From assembly GCA_046565765.1 (NCBI GenBank), contig JBKHXX010000011.1, forward strand, positions 83,958 to 147,957: a stretch of DNA of 64,000 bases. Reading direction: 5' to 3'. The notes beneath the pieces are model-generated. The model saw only the letters and a program-made list of their open reading frames with translations, ran no database searches and was not told the DNA's origin. The first letter of the stretch is position 1, and each line of letters begins with the position of its first letter. Origin of the DNA: JBFMCT01 sp046565765. GTDB taxonomy: Bacteria; Actinomycetota; Acidimicrobiia; Acidimicrobiales; AC-14. The translations under genes and the position numbers were made by a program. This document shows positions 1-8,487 of this stretch, piece by piece.

Positions 1-571
1 CCAGCTCCTCGGGCGAGAGGTCGGGGAGCTGGCGGAGGATCTCCGAGGCACGCAGCCGGTCGTAGTCGGGAACGGGGAAGTCGTCTTCCTCGTCGTCCTC
101 GTCCATGGTGGAGACGACGTCGACCTGCTCGGTGCGGTCCTCGTCGGCCGCCGCAGCGCGGTTGCGGGCCCACCGGGAGCCGAGCACGCCGCTGAGGGCG
201 GGCGCGGGCTCCGGCTCGGGTTCCGGTGCGGGAGTGGGCTCGGGCTCGGCGGTGGGCGGTCGCCACGACGGGACGGTGGCCTCACCGGCCGAGCTGGACG
301 TGGTCTCCCAGGGACGGCTCCCGGGGGACGGGGCCGGGGCCGGAGGCGTCGAAGGACCACCACCGACGCCCGCACCCGCGGGCACCGGCGGGCGGGCCGG
401 CGCGGCAGGCGCTTCCTCGGGCCGGCCCCGCAGGACGGCGATGGCGAGCACCAGCCCGGCGAGCACGCTGCACCCGATGGAGACGTAGATCAGGGTCAGG
501 CCCGATTGGAGCAGGCCTATAACGAGCGTGATCGTCGCCAGGACGACCAGCGCAAAACTCACCAAGACCAC
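1..571 (-). CDS. Membrane protein, C-terminus cut by window edge
   Basis: The frame opens at a GTG at 571 and is still open at the window edge, so the C-terminus is missing. The first ~50 residues form two hydrophobic helices with almost no loop. They are followed by a ~100-residue Pro/Ala/Glu-rich linker, an acidic run of Asp/Glu, and the beginning of what looks like a helical domain (DYDRLRASEILRQL). It is the last visible gene after ftsZ-pgeF-yggS-sepF-yggT on the same strand. A 113-bp gap precedes it and contains a TAGGAT hexamer (610-615, minus strand) that could be its own -10 box. I do not recognise the family. A link to division is suggested only by position. Confidence 0.6.
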   Translation of the reverse strand, partial: MVLVSFALVVLATITLVIGLLQSGLTLIYVSIGCSVLAGLVLAIAVLRGRPEEAPAAPARPPVPAGAGVGGGPSTPPAPAPSPGSRPWETTSSSAGEATVPSWRPPTAEPEPTPAPEPEPEPAPALSGVLGSRWARNRAAAADEDRTEQVDVVSTMDEDDEEDDFPVPDYDRLRASEILRQLPDLSPEEL

Positions 572-684
572 GTGATCACCGTCCCATGAGTGCGACCGAC
601 AGGCTGCGCATCCTAGGCGGCGGGCGCGAAGCCGCTGCCCGGTTGCCGTTCAACGCTCGATGGTAACCGTGCGGTGCGCTGCGC

Positions 685-936
685 TCAGCAGATGGCGCCG
701 GAGATGAACACCAGCCCGAACGTCACGATCATCGGCGACAGGTCGAGGCCCATGCCCCCCATGCCGACGGGCGGGATCAGGCGGCGGATCGGCCCGAGCA
801 CCGGTTCGGTGATCGTGTACAGGAAGCCGTACACCGTGGCCATCCCGCTGTTGGGTGCGATCGGGAACCAGGAGAGGATGATGCGCGCGAACAAGATGAT
901 GATGTACGCCTGGATCAGGCGGCAGAGGATGACCAC
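685..936 (-). CDS. yggT: YggT family membrane protein
   Basis: An 83-residue protein with two hydrophobic segments (about residues 5-25 and 62-83) separated by a short amphipathic stretch containing ITEPVLGPIRR and LDLSPM, the typical features of YggT/YlmG proteins. These inner-membrane proteins are usually encoded after sepF in the division cluster of Gram-positive bacteria and cyanobacteria; their exact role is unclear (nucleoid or plastid distribution and osmotic phenotypes have been reported). The gene starts 3 bases after the sepF stop, so it is almost certainly co-transcribed with it. Confidence 0.9.
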   Translation of the reverse strand: MVILCRLIQAYIIILFARIILSWFPIAPNSGMATVYGFLYTITEPVLGPIRRLIPPVGMGGMGLDLSPMIVTFGLVFISGAIC

Positions 937-939
937 GAG

Positions 940-1467
940 TCAGGAACGATAGAGCCCGCGGTCCTGCAAGCGCCGCTTTTCCTCGGCCGAGACTTCAACG
1001 TTCGATGGAGTGAGGAGGAACACCGACTCCGCGACCTTCTCCATGCTGCCCCCCAGGCCGTAGGTCAGGCCGCTGGAGAAGTCGATCAGACGGCGGGCCA
1101 GATCCCGGTCGACGCCCTGGAGGTTGACGATCACCGGCTGGTTGTTCTTGAGGCGGTCGCCGATCTCCTTGGCGTCGTTGAAGCCCGTGGGCGCCAGCGT
1201 GTGCACCTTCTGGTGCTGGGTGGGCGGCTGCAGGGGCCGGACGACGGCCGGGCGTTGGATCTGCACGGTGGGGCTCTCCGGCTCGCGGGGCGGGAGGGTG
1301 CGCACGCTCATGGGAGGCTCCGGTTCGTAGGTGCGTTCGGCGACCGCGGTGCGCCGCACGGGCTTGGGCGCGGCGGCCGGTTCGGGCGGGTACGGCTCGT
1401 ACTCGTCGTACTCCTCGTCGTCGACGAGTCCCAGATACACCATCGCCCGTCGCCAGATCGATGCCAT
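940..1467 (-). CDS. sepF: Cell division protein SepF
   Basis: SepF is a cytoplasmic, membrane-tethering partner of FtsZ and replaces FtsA, which is absent here. The 175-residue protein has the expected layout: an N-terminal amphipathic helix (MASIWRRAMVYLGL) for membrane binding, an acidic/proline linker to about residue 85, and the globular SepF core containing NNQPVIVNL and DFSSGLTYGLGG. A strong ribosome-binding site (AAGGAGG) lies about 9 bases before the ATG. It follows yggS with a 27-bp gap inside the ftsZ-distal part of the dcw operon. Confidence 0.95.
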   Translation of the reverse strand: MASIWRRAMVYLGLVDDEEYDEYEPYPPEPAAAPKPVRRTAVAERTYEPEPPMSVRTLPPREPESPTVQIQRPAVVRPLQPPTQHQKVHTLAPTGFNDAKEIGDRLKNNQPVIVNLQGVDRDLARRLIDFSSGLTYGLGGSMEKVAESVFLLTPSNVEVSAEEKRRLQDRGLYRS

Positions 1468-1494
1468 GCCAGACGCCTCCTTGGCTCTCGCAGC

Positions 1495-2247
1495 CTACCG
1501 TCGCACCGGTGTGCGGACGGGCCGGTTACCGAACAGGGCCCGTCCCACTCGGACCATCGTCGTTCCCTCCTGGACCGCCACCTCCAGGTCGCCGGTCATG
1601 CCCATCGACCGCTCGTCGAGGCCGAGGTCGTCGGCCAGGCCGCGCAGGCGGCGGAAGCCCGGACGGGCCAGTTCGGGCTCGCCCGACGGGCCCACCGCCA
1701 TGAGCCCCCGGACGTCGAGACCGAGACCGCGCAGCACGTCGACGAGCTGCGGCGCTTCGTCGAACGTACAGCCCGCCTTGGCCTGCTCGCCCGACACGTT
1801 GACCTGCACGAGCACACGGCTCCCTGGCGCCCGGCGGGCGATCTCCCGCCCCGCCGCCTCGCGGTCGACGGCCTGCCACAGGTGCACGAGCGGGGCCAGG
1901 GCCCGCACCTTGTTGCGCTGCACCCGGCCCAGGAAGTGCCAGCGGCAGCGGCCGTGGGCCTCGGGGCCGTGGGCGTCGGGGCCGGGGTCGCGGCCGGGGC
2001 CGTGGGTGTCGGAGCCGGGGCCGTGGCCGGCGGCCTCCACCTCGGTCGCCTTGGCCTCCAGCTCCTGGGCGTAGCTCTCCCCCACGTCGGTGACACCGGC
2101 GGCCAGCGCCGCCTCCACTGCCTCGGCCCCGAAGCCCTTGGTGACGGCCACGATGGTCACGTCGTCGGGCGATCCTCCGGCGCCGACGATGCGCTCGCGC
2201 AGGGCGGCGAGGCGGCCGGCCACGTCGTCGGCGGTGAGCGTCGTCAC
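1495..2247 (-). CDS. YggS/PLPBP family pyridoxal-phosphate homeostasis protein
   Basis: A PLP-binding protein of the alanine-racemase N-terminal fold, without racemase activity in studied members; it buffers free PLP. The lysine expected to bind PLP is in AVTKGFG (K37), and the C-terminal MGMTGDLEVAV/RVGRALFG phosphate-binding region is present. I chose the GTG at 2247 because it overlaps the TGA of pgeF as GTGA, the coupling used repeatedly in this operon. Residues ~73-99 are a His/Gly/Pro/Asp-rich low-complexity insertion that is not usual for the family. Length is 250 residues against a usual ~225-235, explained by that insertion. Confidence 0.93.
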   Translation of the reverse strand: MTTLTADDVAGRLAALRERIVGAGGSPDDVTIVAVTKGFGAEAVEAALAAGVTDVGESYAQELEAKATEVEAAGHGPGSDTHGPGRDPGPDAHGPEAHGRCRWHFLGRVQRNKVRALAPLVHLWQAVDREAAGREIARRAPGSRVLVQVNVSGEQAKAGCTFDEAPQLVDVLRGLGLDVRGLMAVGPSGEPELARPGFRRLRGLADDLGLDERSMGMTGDLEVAVQEGTTMVRVGRALFGNRPVRTPVRR

Positions 2248-2924
2248 TGCCACACCACCGTCGCCTGGCGCTCGGTCTCCCGCCGGGCCCGCCACGAGTA
2301 GTACTCCGTCGCCGAGCAGGCGGTGCAGACGCCGACGTCGTCGACGTCGGCGATGCCCTGCTCGACGAGCGCCACCTTGACCGCCGCCGGCAGGTCGAGG
2401 GCCAGCTCGCCGGCCGCGGTGCGGGCGGCCACCGACGGGCCGTACCGATCGGTGAGGTCGACGAGGTTGTCCAGGCCGAACTCGTAGCACTCGGCGTGGA
2501 TGCAAGGGCCGAGCACGGCCTCGAGGTCCTGCGCCCCCAAGGCCCGCAGCTCCTTCACCGCTGCCGCCACCACGCCCGCCAGCAGGCCGGCCCACCCGGC
2601 GTGGACCACGCCCACCGCGCCCGAGGAACTGGCCAGCACGACCGGCGCGCAGTCGGCGGTGAGGACGGCCAGGGCGGCGCCCCGCTGGTCGGTGACGGCG
2701 GCGTCGGCGGTGGCGCCTGCGCCCGCCCCGGGGGCGTCCACCCGCACCACCTCGTCGCCGTGGACCTGGCGCAGCCACGTCCACGGGAGGTCGACCACGG
2801 CCCGCCGGCGGGCGGCCACGTCGTCCCGCACGGAGGTGACGAAGGCCCCGCCGTGGCCGAGGTCGCCCTCGGCCCGGCCCGTGAACCGCACCGTCGCCGC
2901 GCCGACGCGCCGCTCGATCGTCAC
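2244..2924 (-). CDS. pgeF: PgeF/YfiH multicopper-oxidase-like (laccase domain) protein
   Basis: A 226-residue Cu-oxidase_4 (DUF152) domain protein. Members have been described as polyphenol oxidases, purine-nucleoside-acting enzymes, and in E. coli PgeF as correcting mis-incorporated L-Ser in peptidoglycan precursors. The three metal-site motifs are visible: QVHGDEV, LTADCAPVVL and VHAGWAG. It lies 37 bp after ftsZ and overlaps yggS by 4 bases. The ftsZ-pgeF-yggS-sepF order is common in Actinobacteria. Confidence 0.92.
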   Translation of the reverse strand: MTIERRVGAATVRFTGRAEGDLGHGGAFVTSVRDDVAARRRAVVDLPWTWLRQVHGDEVVRVDAPGAGAGATADAAVTDQRGAALAVLTADCAPVVLASSSGAVGVVHAGWAGLLAGVVAAAVKELRALGAQDLEAVLGPCIHAECYEFGLDNLVDLTDRYGPSVAARTAAGELALDLPAAVKVALVEQGIADVDDVGVCTACSATEYYSWRARRETERQATVVWQ

Positions 2925-2961
2925 GGGCGCGCGCCAGCCACGGCGGTCGGGGCCGGAGTGG

Positions 2962-4092
2962 TCACTTCAGGAAGGACGGGACGTCGAAGTCGTCGTCCTC
3001 GGCCAGGCCGAGGTCGTCCTGGCCGCCGCGTCCGAACACGTCGTCGTGGCCGCCGCGGCCGAACACGTCGTCGTCACGCAGACCGAGGCTGGGGCTGGGG
3101 CGGCTCGCCTCGCGCCGGTCGGTGCGGTGGTCGCGGCCCTCGTCCCACCGGTCGAAGCCGGCGGCGATCACCGTGACCCGGACCTCGTCGCCCATGGCGT
3201 CGTCGATGACCATGCCGGCGATGATGTTGGCGTCGGGGTGGGCGACCTCGTGGATGATCTCGGCCGCCTCGTTGACCTCGAACAGGCCCAGGTCGCTCCC
3301 GCCGGAGATGTTGAGCAGGATGCCGCGCGCCCCCTCGATGGAGGCCTCGAGCAGCGGGCTGGAGATGGCGGCCCGGGCGGCGTTGATGGCCCGTCCGTCG
3401 CCCGAGGCGTAGCCGATCCCCATGAGGGCGGTGCCGGCGTTGCTCATGATCTTCTTCACGTCGGCGAAGTCGGTGTTGATGAGGCCGGGCGTGTTGATGA
3501 GGTCGGTGATGCCCTGGACGCCCTGGAGCAGGACCTCGTCGGCCATCTTGAAGGCGTTGAGGGCCGAGGTCTTCTCGTTCGACACCGACAGCAGGCGGTC
3601 GTTGGGGATGACGATGAGGGTGTCGACCTTCTCCTTGAGCCGCTGGATGCCCTGCTCGGCCTGCGTCGAGCGGATGCGCCCCTCGAACGAGAACGGCCGC
3701 GTGACCACGCCGATGGTGAGGGCACCCTGGCTCTTGGCGATCTCGGCGATCACCGGCGCGCCGCCCGTGCCGGTGCCGCCGCCCTTGCCGGCGGTGATGA
3801 ACACCATGTCGGCGCCCTTGAGCACCTCCTCGATCTCGTCGCGGTGCTCCTCGGCGGCCTGGCGGCCGATCTCGGGGTCGCTGCCCGCGCCCAGGCCGCG
3901 GGTGAGCTCGCGGCCGATGTCGAGCTTGACGTCGGCGTCGCTCATCAGCAGGGCCTGGGCGTCGGTGTTGATGGCGATGAACTCCACGCCCTTCAGCCCG
4001 GCGTCGATCATGCGGTTGACCGCATTGACCCCGCCCCCACCGATGCCGACCACCTTGATGATGGCCAGATAGTTCTGCGGTGCGCCGATCAT
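2962..4092 (-). CDS. ftsZ: Cell division GTPase FtsZ
   Basis: Tubulin-like GTPase that forms the Z-ring and directs septal wall synthesis. The 376-residue protein shows the GTP-binding loop GGGTGTG at residues 104-110, the T7 region, and a C-terminal binding tail ending FDVPSFLK for SepF. The frame is open farther upstream, but ATG 4092 is chosen because GGGGAG lies 7 bases before it and the family N-terminus (APQNYLAIIKVVGIGGGG) starts there. The tail contains a tandem nonapeptide repeat, DDVFGRGGH/DDVFGRGGQ. A 174-bp gap separates it from ftsQ and holds a candidate promoter. Confidence 0.99.
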   Translation of the reverse strand: MIGAPQNYLAIIKVVGIGGGGVNAVNRMIDAGLKGVEFIAINTDAQALLMSDADVKLDIGRELTRGLGAGSDPEIGRQAAEEHRDEIEEVLKGADMVFITAGKGGGTGTGGAPVIAEIAKSQGALTIGVVTRPFSFEGRIRSTQAEQGIQRLKEKVDTLIVIPNDRLLSVSNEKTSALNAFKMADEVLLQGVQGITDLINTPGLINTDFADVKKIMSNAGTALMGIGYASGDGRAINAARAAISSPLLEASIEGARGILLNISGGSDLGLFEVNEAAEIIHEVAHPDANIIAGMVIDDAMGDEVRVTVIAAGFDRWDEGRDHRTDRREASRPSPSLGLRDDDVFGRGGHDDVFGRGGQDDLGLAEDDDFDVPSFLK

Positions 4093-4228
4093 GGCTCTGC
4101 TCCCCGTGCGTGCGGCCGCTGAGCGGCTCCTGCCCTCGGCCACGCTGCGTGGCCGACGCTGACGATGCGCGAGGCCAACTGGTCTTCCGGTCATCCTGGC
4201 CTCAACCTCCACTACAGGTGAAGAGTTA

Positions 4229-4234
4229 TGTCAA
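4229..4234 (-). promoter_or_regulatory. Candidate -35 box of an ftsZ promoter
   Basis: A perfect TTGACA lies on the minus strand in the 174-bp ftsQ-ftsZ gap, about 137 bases before the ftsZ start. Dedicated ftsZ promoters at this place are well known in Actinobacteria. No good -10 hexamer stands 17 bases downstream (TAGTGG at spacing 14 is the closest), so the call is tentative. Confidence 0.4.
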
Positions 4235-4266
4235 CCTGCGCTGAGGGTCGAAACCTTTGCACGAAC

Positions 4267-5067
4267 TCACGCACGAGTCAAGACCGGGCTCGACGGAAGG
4301 CGCACGTCGAGGACGGCCAGGTTTCGCACGTCTACCGAGGCCAGCACCGTCTCTGCCGCCCGGGCCTTGGCCACCACGCCCTCGACCGGCCCCATTCGCA
4401 CCGTTCCCTGGGGGTTCAGCTTGAGCTCGATCTGGCCACCCTCGAGGGCCACCACAGCCAGGGTGCGAGCTGCCAGAGAGGGTGAGAGGGCGGCGAACAC
4501 GCGCAGGGGCCCGTCGGCCGACGTGACCGTGGCGCCCGGCCGGGGCGCCTCCCCCAGGCCTTCCAGCACCAGCAGCCCGGGCGGCCGCTCGGGGACCAGC
4601 TCGAGCACCCGGCCGCTTCCGTCCAAGACGGCCCACTCTGACGTGTTGGTGCTGGTCACAGCGCTGGCCGTCCGTTCGGTGACGGTCACGAGGACCGTGC
4701 TCGGCCACACCCGCTGGATGCGGGCACGGTCCACCCAGGGCAGGGCCTCGACCGCCACCCGGGCACCCTCGAGGTCGACGTCGACCAGGGGTTGGCCCAC
4801 CGGGATCCCGGCCGCCTCCCGTACGTGCTCCACGGAGGAGTACTCGGCGCCGCGGACCGTGACCCGGTCGACGTCCAACAGCGGCGAGCGGAGCCCGAAC
4901 CAGATGGCGCCGGTCAGCACCAGGACGACAACGCCGGCGACGAGCAGCCTGAGGCGCCGCCGGCCTTCGTCCCGACGCACCTCGATCCGGCGCCTGCGGA
5001 TCCTCGGGTCCATGGGCACGAAGGGTGTTGGACGAGCCTGTACCGGAGCGGAAGGGTCTCGCGACAT
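4267..5067 (-). CDS. ftsQ: Cell division protein FtsQ/DivIB
   Basis: A bitopic divisome protein linking FtsL/FtsB-type proteins to the septal synthase. The 266 residues run as a basic cytoplasmic tail, one transmembrane helix (about 43-60, LLVAGVVVLVLTGAIWF), a POTRA domain beginning LLDVDRVTVRGAEYSS, and a C-terminal FtsQ domain. It starts 3 bases after the murB stop and ends before the ftsZ leader, which is the usual actinobacterial order murC-murB-ftsQ-ftsZ. Confidence 0.95.
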   Translation of the reverse strand: MSRDPSAPVQARPTPFVPMDPRIRRRRIEVRRDEGRRRLRLLVAGVVVLVLTGAIWFGLRSPLLDVDRVTVRGAEYSSVEHVREAAGIPVGQPLVDVDLEGARVAVEALPWVDRARIQRVWPSTVLVTVTERTASAVTSTNTSEWAVLDGSGRVLELVPERPPGLLVLEGLGEAPRPGATVTSADGPLRVFAALSPSLAARTLAVVALEGGQIELKLNPQGTVRMGPVEGVVAKARAAETVLASVDVRNLAVLDVRLPSSPVLTRA

Positions 5068-5070
5068 CGA

Positions 5071-5997
5071 TCAATCTCCAGTTGAGGGTTGGAATTCAGG
5101 GTACCCGACCAGGTGGACCTCGGGATGGAGGTGGACGCCGGCGTGTTGGAGCACCCGCTCCTGGACGACCACCATGAGCGTTCGGACATCGTCGGCCCGA
5201 CCGCCGCTGTCGGCCTGGATGAAGTTGGCGTGCTTGGTCGAGACGGCCGCCGACCCGACCCGGTGGCCCTTCAGCCCGGCCGCCTCGATGAGGCGGCCGG
5301 CGGCGTCGCCGGGGGGGTTGGTGAACACGGAGCCGGCGTTGGGGCCACCGGGCTGGTGCTCGCGCCGCCAGCGCACGATCTCGGCCACCTCCGCCTCCGA
5401 GGTTTCGCGGTCGCCGGCGGCCAGGTGGAAGGTGGCCGCCACCACCACGTCGGTCGGGCCGATGGCGGAACGTCGGTAGGCGAAGGAGAGGCCGGCGGCG
5501 GGGCGTTCGGCGGCGGTGCCGGCGGCGAGGTCGAAGACCCGGGCCGAGGCGAGCGAGCGGCTCATGTCGGACCCGTGGCCCCCGGCGTTCATGCGCACCC
5601 CTCCCCCGACCGAGCCCGGCACGCCCACCGCCCACTCCAGCCCGGTCAGCCCGGCGGCGGCCGTCCGCCGGGCGAGGACCGGGAGGGCGACCGCCCCGCC
5701 GGCCCGGACGGTGAGGCCGTCGACCTCGATGGTCTCGAACCCATCCCCCAACGCGAGGGCGATGCCGGGGAAGCCGGCGTCGGCCACCAGGAGGTTCGAG
5801 CCCCGGCCGACCACGAGCACGGGGAGGCCCGAGGCGGCGACCGCCTCGGCCACGGCGACCAGGTCGTCCTCGCCCGTCGCCTCCACGTAGAGCGCGGCCG
5901 GGCCGCCCACCCGGTAGGTGGTGAGCGGACCGAGGGGCTCGTCCCGGCGGCCCCGGTCCCCCAGGACGGCGGCGGCGGCATCGACGGCGGCGGTCAC
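5071..5997 (-). CDS. murB: UDP-N-acetylenolpyruvoylglucosamine reductase MurB
   Basis: FAD- and NADPH-dependent enzyme that reduces the enolpyruvyl group to give UDP-MurNAc. The FAD-binding motif VGRGSNLLV, the glycine-rich PGSVGGGVRMNAGGHG segment and the C-terminal GSVFTNPPGDAAGRLIEAAG segment are all visible. The GTG at 5997 overlaps the murC TGA as GTGA and gives a 308-residue protein, a normal length for the family. It is translated between murC and ftsQ in the dcw operon. Confidence 0.96.
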   Translation of the reverse strand: MTAAVDAAAAVLGDRGRRDEPLGPLTTYRVGGPAALYVEATGEDDLVAVAEAVAASGLPVLVVGRGSNLLVADAGFPGIALALGDGFETIEVDGLTVRAGGAVALPVLARRTAAAGLTGLEWAVGVPGSVGGGVRMNAGGHGSDMSRSLASARVFDLAAGTAAERPAAGLSFAYRRSAIGPTDVVVAATFHLAAGDRETSEAEVAEIVRWRREHQPGGPNAGSVFTNPPGDAAGRLIEAAGLKGHRVGSAAVSTKHANFIQADSGGRADDVRTLMVVVQERVLQHAGVHLHPEVHLVGYPEFQPSTGD

Positions 5998-7364
5998 CGG
6001 GGGTCGAGAAGGTCGTCGGGGAGGGTGGTCAGGTCGCCGGCGCCGAGGGTCAGGCACAGGTCGCCCGGACGCAGCTCCCGGCGCAGCCAGGCCAGGAGGG
6101 CGGCTCGGGTCGGGAGCCAGGCGGCGGGGCGGTCGAAGCCGGCGTCGAGGGCGGCGTCGAGCACGAGCTTGCCGGTGACACCCGGGCGGGGCGGTTCGTC
6201 GGCCGCGTAGATGTCGGTGACGGCGAGGGTGTCGGCGCCGTCGAAGGCGTGGCCGAAGTCCCGCCACAGGGCGGACGTGCGGCTGTAGCGGTGGGGCTGG
6301 AAGACGCACACCACCCGGCGCCAGGCCCCGGCCCGGGCGGCGGCCACGGTGGCGGCCACCTCGCCCGGCAGGTGGGCGTAGTCGTCGACGAACGTGACCC
6401 CGTCCCGCTCGCCCCGACGCTGGAACCGCCGGGCCACCCCCCCGAAGCCGGCGAGCAGCGGGGCGCCCTCGGCCAGGGGAAGGCCGGCGTGGGACGCGGC
6501 CAGCAGGGCGGCGGCGGCGTTGGCCGCGTTGTGGCGCCCGGGCAGGGGCAGGTCGACCGTCGCCCCCTCCTCGTCGCCCCGGGCCGCGTCCACCAGCCGG
6601 AAGCGGCACGACAGGGCGTCACCCTGGAAGTCGACGATCCTCCAGCGGTCGGCAGGGCCGAACCCGTAGGTCTGGTAGCCGCCACGGCGGGCGATGCGGG
6701 CGGCCCCCTCGTCGCCGCCGTAGACGACCTGGGCGGTGGCCGAGGCGAGGAACAGCTCGAAGCCGGCCACCAGGGCAGGGAAGCCCCCCCAGTGCTCGAG
6801 GTGGTCGGGCTCGACGCTGGTCACCACCGCCACCTCGGCCGGGAGCCGCAGGAACGTGCCGTCGCTCTCGTCGGCCTCGGCCACGAACCACTCCGAGCTC
6901 CCCCACCGGGCGCCGGTGCCGGTCTCGGCCAGGCGCCCGCCCACCAGGTAGGAGGGGTCCCGGCCGGCGGCCGTCAGCAGCGAGGCGAGGAGGGCCGACG
7001 TGGTGGTCTTGCCGTGGCTGCCCGCCACCGCGATCGTGCGGCGCATGCCGCAGAGGGCGGACAGCAGGTCGGCCCGGGCCAGCACGGGCACGCCCGACTC
7101 GGCGGCGGCGGCCACGTCGGGGTTGTCGGGCGGGACGGCGGTGGAGACGGCCAGGGCGTCCTGGCCGGCGGCGTGGGCCCGGTCGTGGCCGACCACCGTG
7201 GCGACCCCCACGGACGCGAGCCGGTCGAGGGCGGCGGAGGGGCGGAGGTCGCAGCCCGAGACGGTGTGGCCCATGGTGGCGAGGATCTCGGCCAGGGCGC
7301 TCATGGCCGAGCCTCCGGCCGCCACCACGTGCAGCCGCAGCGGCGGTCCCCCGAGCTCAACCAC
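5994..7364 (-). CDS. murC: UDP-N-acetylmuramate--L-alanine ligase MurC
   Basis: Cytoplasmic Mur ligase adding L-Ala to UDP-MurNAc with ATP. The ATP-binding loop GSHGKTTTSA, the EADESDGTFL segment, and the HYAHLP-like motif (DDYAHLPGEV) are visible. The GTG at 7364 overlaps the end of murG by 8 bases and sets the N-terminus just before the Rossmann strand LRLHVVAAGGSAMSA, giving 456 residues. Longer upstream frames lie inside murG and are not credible. Confidence 0.96.
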   Translation of the reverse strand: MVELGGPPLRLHVVAAGGSAMSALAEILATMGHTVSGCDLRPSAALDRLASVGVATVVGHDRAHAAGQDALAVSTAVPPDNPDVAAAAESGVPVLARADLLSALCGMRRTIAVAGSHGKTTTSALLASLLTAAGRDPSYLVGGRLAETGTGARWGSSEWFVAEADESDGTFLRLPAEVAVVTSVEPDHLEHWGGFPALVAGFELFLASATAQVVYGGDEGAARIARRGGYQTYGFGPADRWRIVDFQGDALSCRFRLVDAARGDEEGATVDLPLPGRHNAANAAAALLAASHAGLPLAEGAPLLAGFGGVARRFQRRGERDGVTFVDDYAHLPGEVAATVAAARAGAWRRVVCVFQPHRYSRTSALWRDFGHAFDGADTLAVTDIYAADEPPRPGVTGKLVLDAALDAGFDRPAAWLPTRAALLAWLRRELRPGDLCLTLGAGDLTTLPDDLLDPR

Positions 7365-8487
7365 GGGCGGCGTGCTCCTCCACCAGGGCGGCCACCCGGT
7401 CGGCGGCGTCGCGCCGGCCCACCCGGGCCGCGGCTGCGCCCATGGCCGCGAGCCGGTCCGCGTCCCCCAGGAGGGCCTCGACCTCGGAGGCGAACCGGGG
7501 CCCGTCCAGCTCGCGATCGGGCACCAGCACCGCGCCGCCCGCGCCGGCCAGCACCCTGGCGTTGGCCGTCTGGTGGTCACCCGGGGCGCCGGGCAGCGGT
7601 ACCAGCACCGACGGCGCCCCCACCACCGCCAGCTCGGCGACCGCGTTGCCGCCCGCCCGCGACACGCACACGTCGGCCGCGGCCATCAGCAGGGGCAACC
7701 GGTCCTCGTAGCGGACGGCCCGGTACCACAGGCCGCCCCCGGGCAGCGTGGGGCGGAACTCCTCCACCAGCGACCAGTCCCGCTCCCCCACCACGTGGTG
7801 GACGGCCATGTCGGCCCGGCCGGCCCAGCCGGCCAGGGCGTCGAGCACGGCCCGGTTGATGCGCAACGCGCCGAGCGAGCCGCCGAAGACGCCGACCACC
7901 CGCCGGCCCTCGGGCAGGCCCAGGGCGGACCGGGCGGCGGCTCGGTCCCCCTCGCGCCGGGTGACGGCCAGCACCTCGGGACGGACGGGGTTGCCGGTGA
8001 CGACGGCCCGGGGGAGGTCGGTGCCCTCGTAGGCGACGGCCGAGGCCCGGGCCACCCGCGCCGTCAACCGGTTGGCCGCGCCCGGCACGGCGTTCTGCTC
8101 CTGCACGACGATGGGCAGCCGCAGCGCGGCCGCGGCCAGCGCGCACGGCACCGAGGCGAAGCCCCCCACGGCCACCACGACGCGCGGCCGCAGCCGGCGC
8201 AACAGGGCGACGGCCTCGCCCGCGGCCCGGGCCAGCCCCCAGGCGGCGCCCACGTTCTCGACGGTGAGCCGCCGCTGGATGCCCCGGCCGGGGAGGACGG
8301 TCAGGGAGAAGCCCGCCTCGGGCACCAGCCGCGATTCGATCCCCCGCTCGCTGCCCACGTAGTGCAGCGACGAAGGCGGGTGGCCGCGCGCCACGAGGGC
8401 CCGGCCGATGGCCAGGGCGGGGATGACGTGCCCACCCGTGCCCCCGCCCGCGATGACCGCGAACGGGGAACCGTCAGGCCCGGGCAC
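7357..8487 (-). CDS. murG: UDP-GlcNAc:lipid I transferase MurG
   Basis: Membrane-associated GT28 glycosyltransferase that converts lipid I to lipid II. The 376 residues include the N-terminal GGGTGGH loop (14-20), the QEQNAVPG segment, and in the C-terminal half the donor-binding GGSLGA and SRAGGNAVAEL motifs. It overlaps the end of ftsW by 14 bases, indicating tight translational coupling of flippase/polymerase and lipid II synthesis genes. Confidence 0.97.
   Translation of the reverse strand: MPGPDGSPFAVIAGGGTGGHVIPALAIGRALVARGHPPSSLHYVGSERGIESRLVPEAGFSLTVLPGRGIQRRLTVENVGAAWGLARAAGEAVALLRRLRPRVVVAVGGFASVPCALAAAALRLPIVVQEQNAVPGAANRLTARVARASAVAYEGTDLPRAVVTGNPVRPEVLAVTRREGDRAAARSALGLPEGRRVVGVFGGSLGALRINRAVLDALAGWAGRADMAVHHVVGERDWSLVEEFRPTLPGGGLWYRAVRYEDRLPLLMAAADVCVSRAGGNAVAELAVVGAPSVLVPLPGAPGDHQTANARVLAGAGGAVLVPDRELDGPRFASEVEALLGDADRLAAMGAAAARVGRRDAADRVAALVEEHAARG

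Noticed and set aside
2500..4122. A 540-codon open frame on the plus strand, antisense to pgeF and ftsZ
   Set aside because: Very high GC leaves few stop codons, so long antisense frames are expected. It opposes clear ftsZ and pgeF genes, and its product is low-complexity Ala/Arg/Gly/Val.
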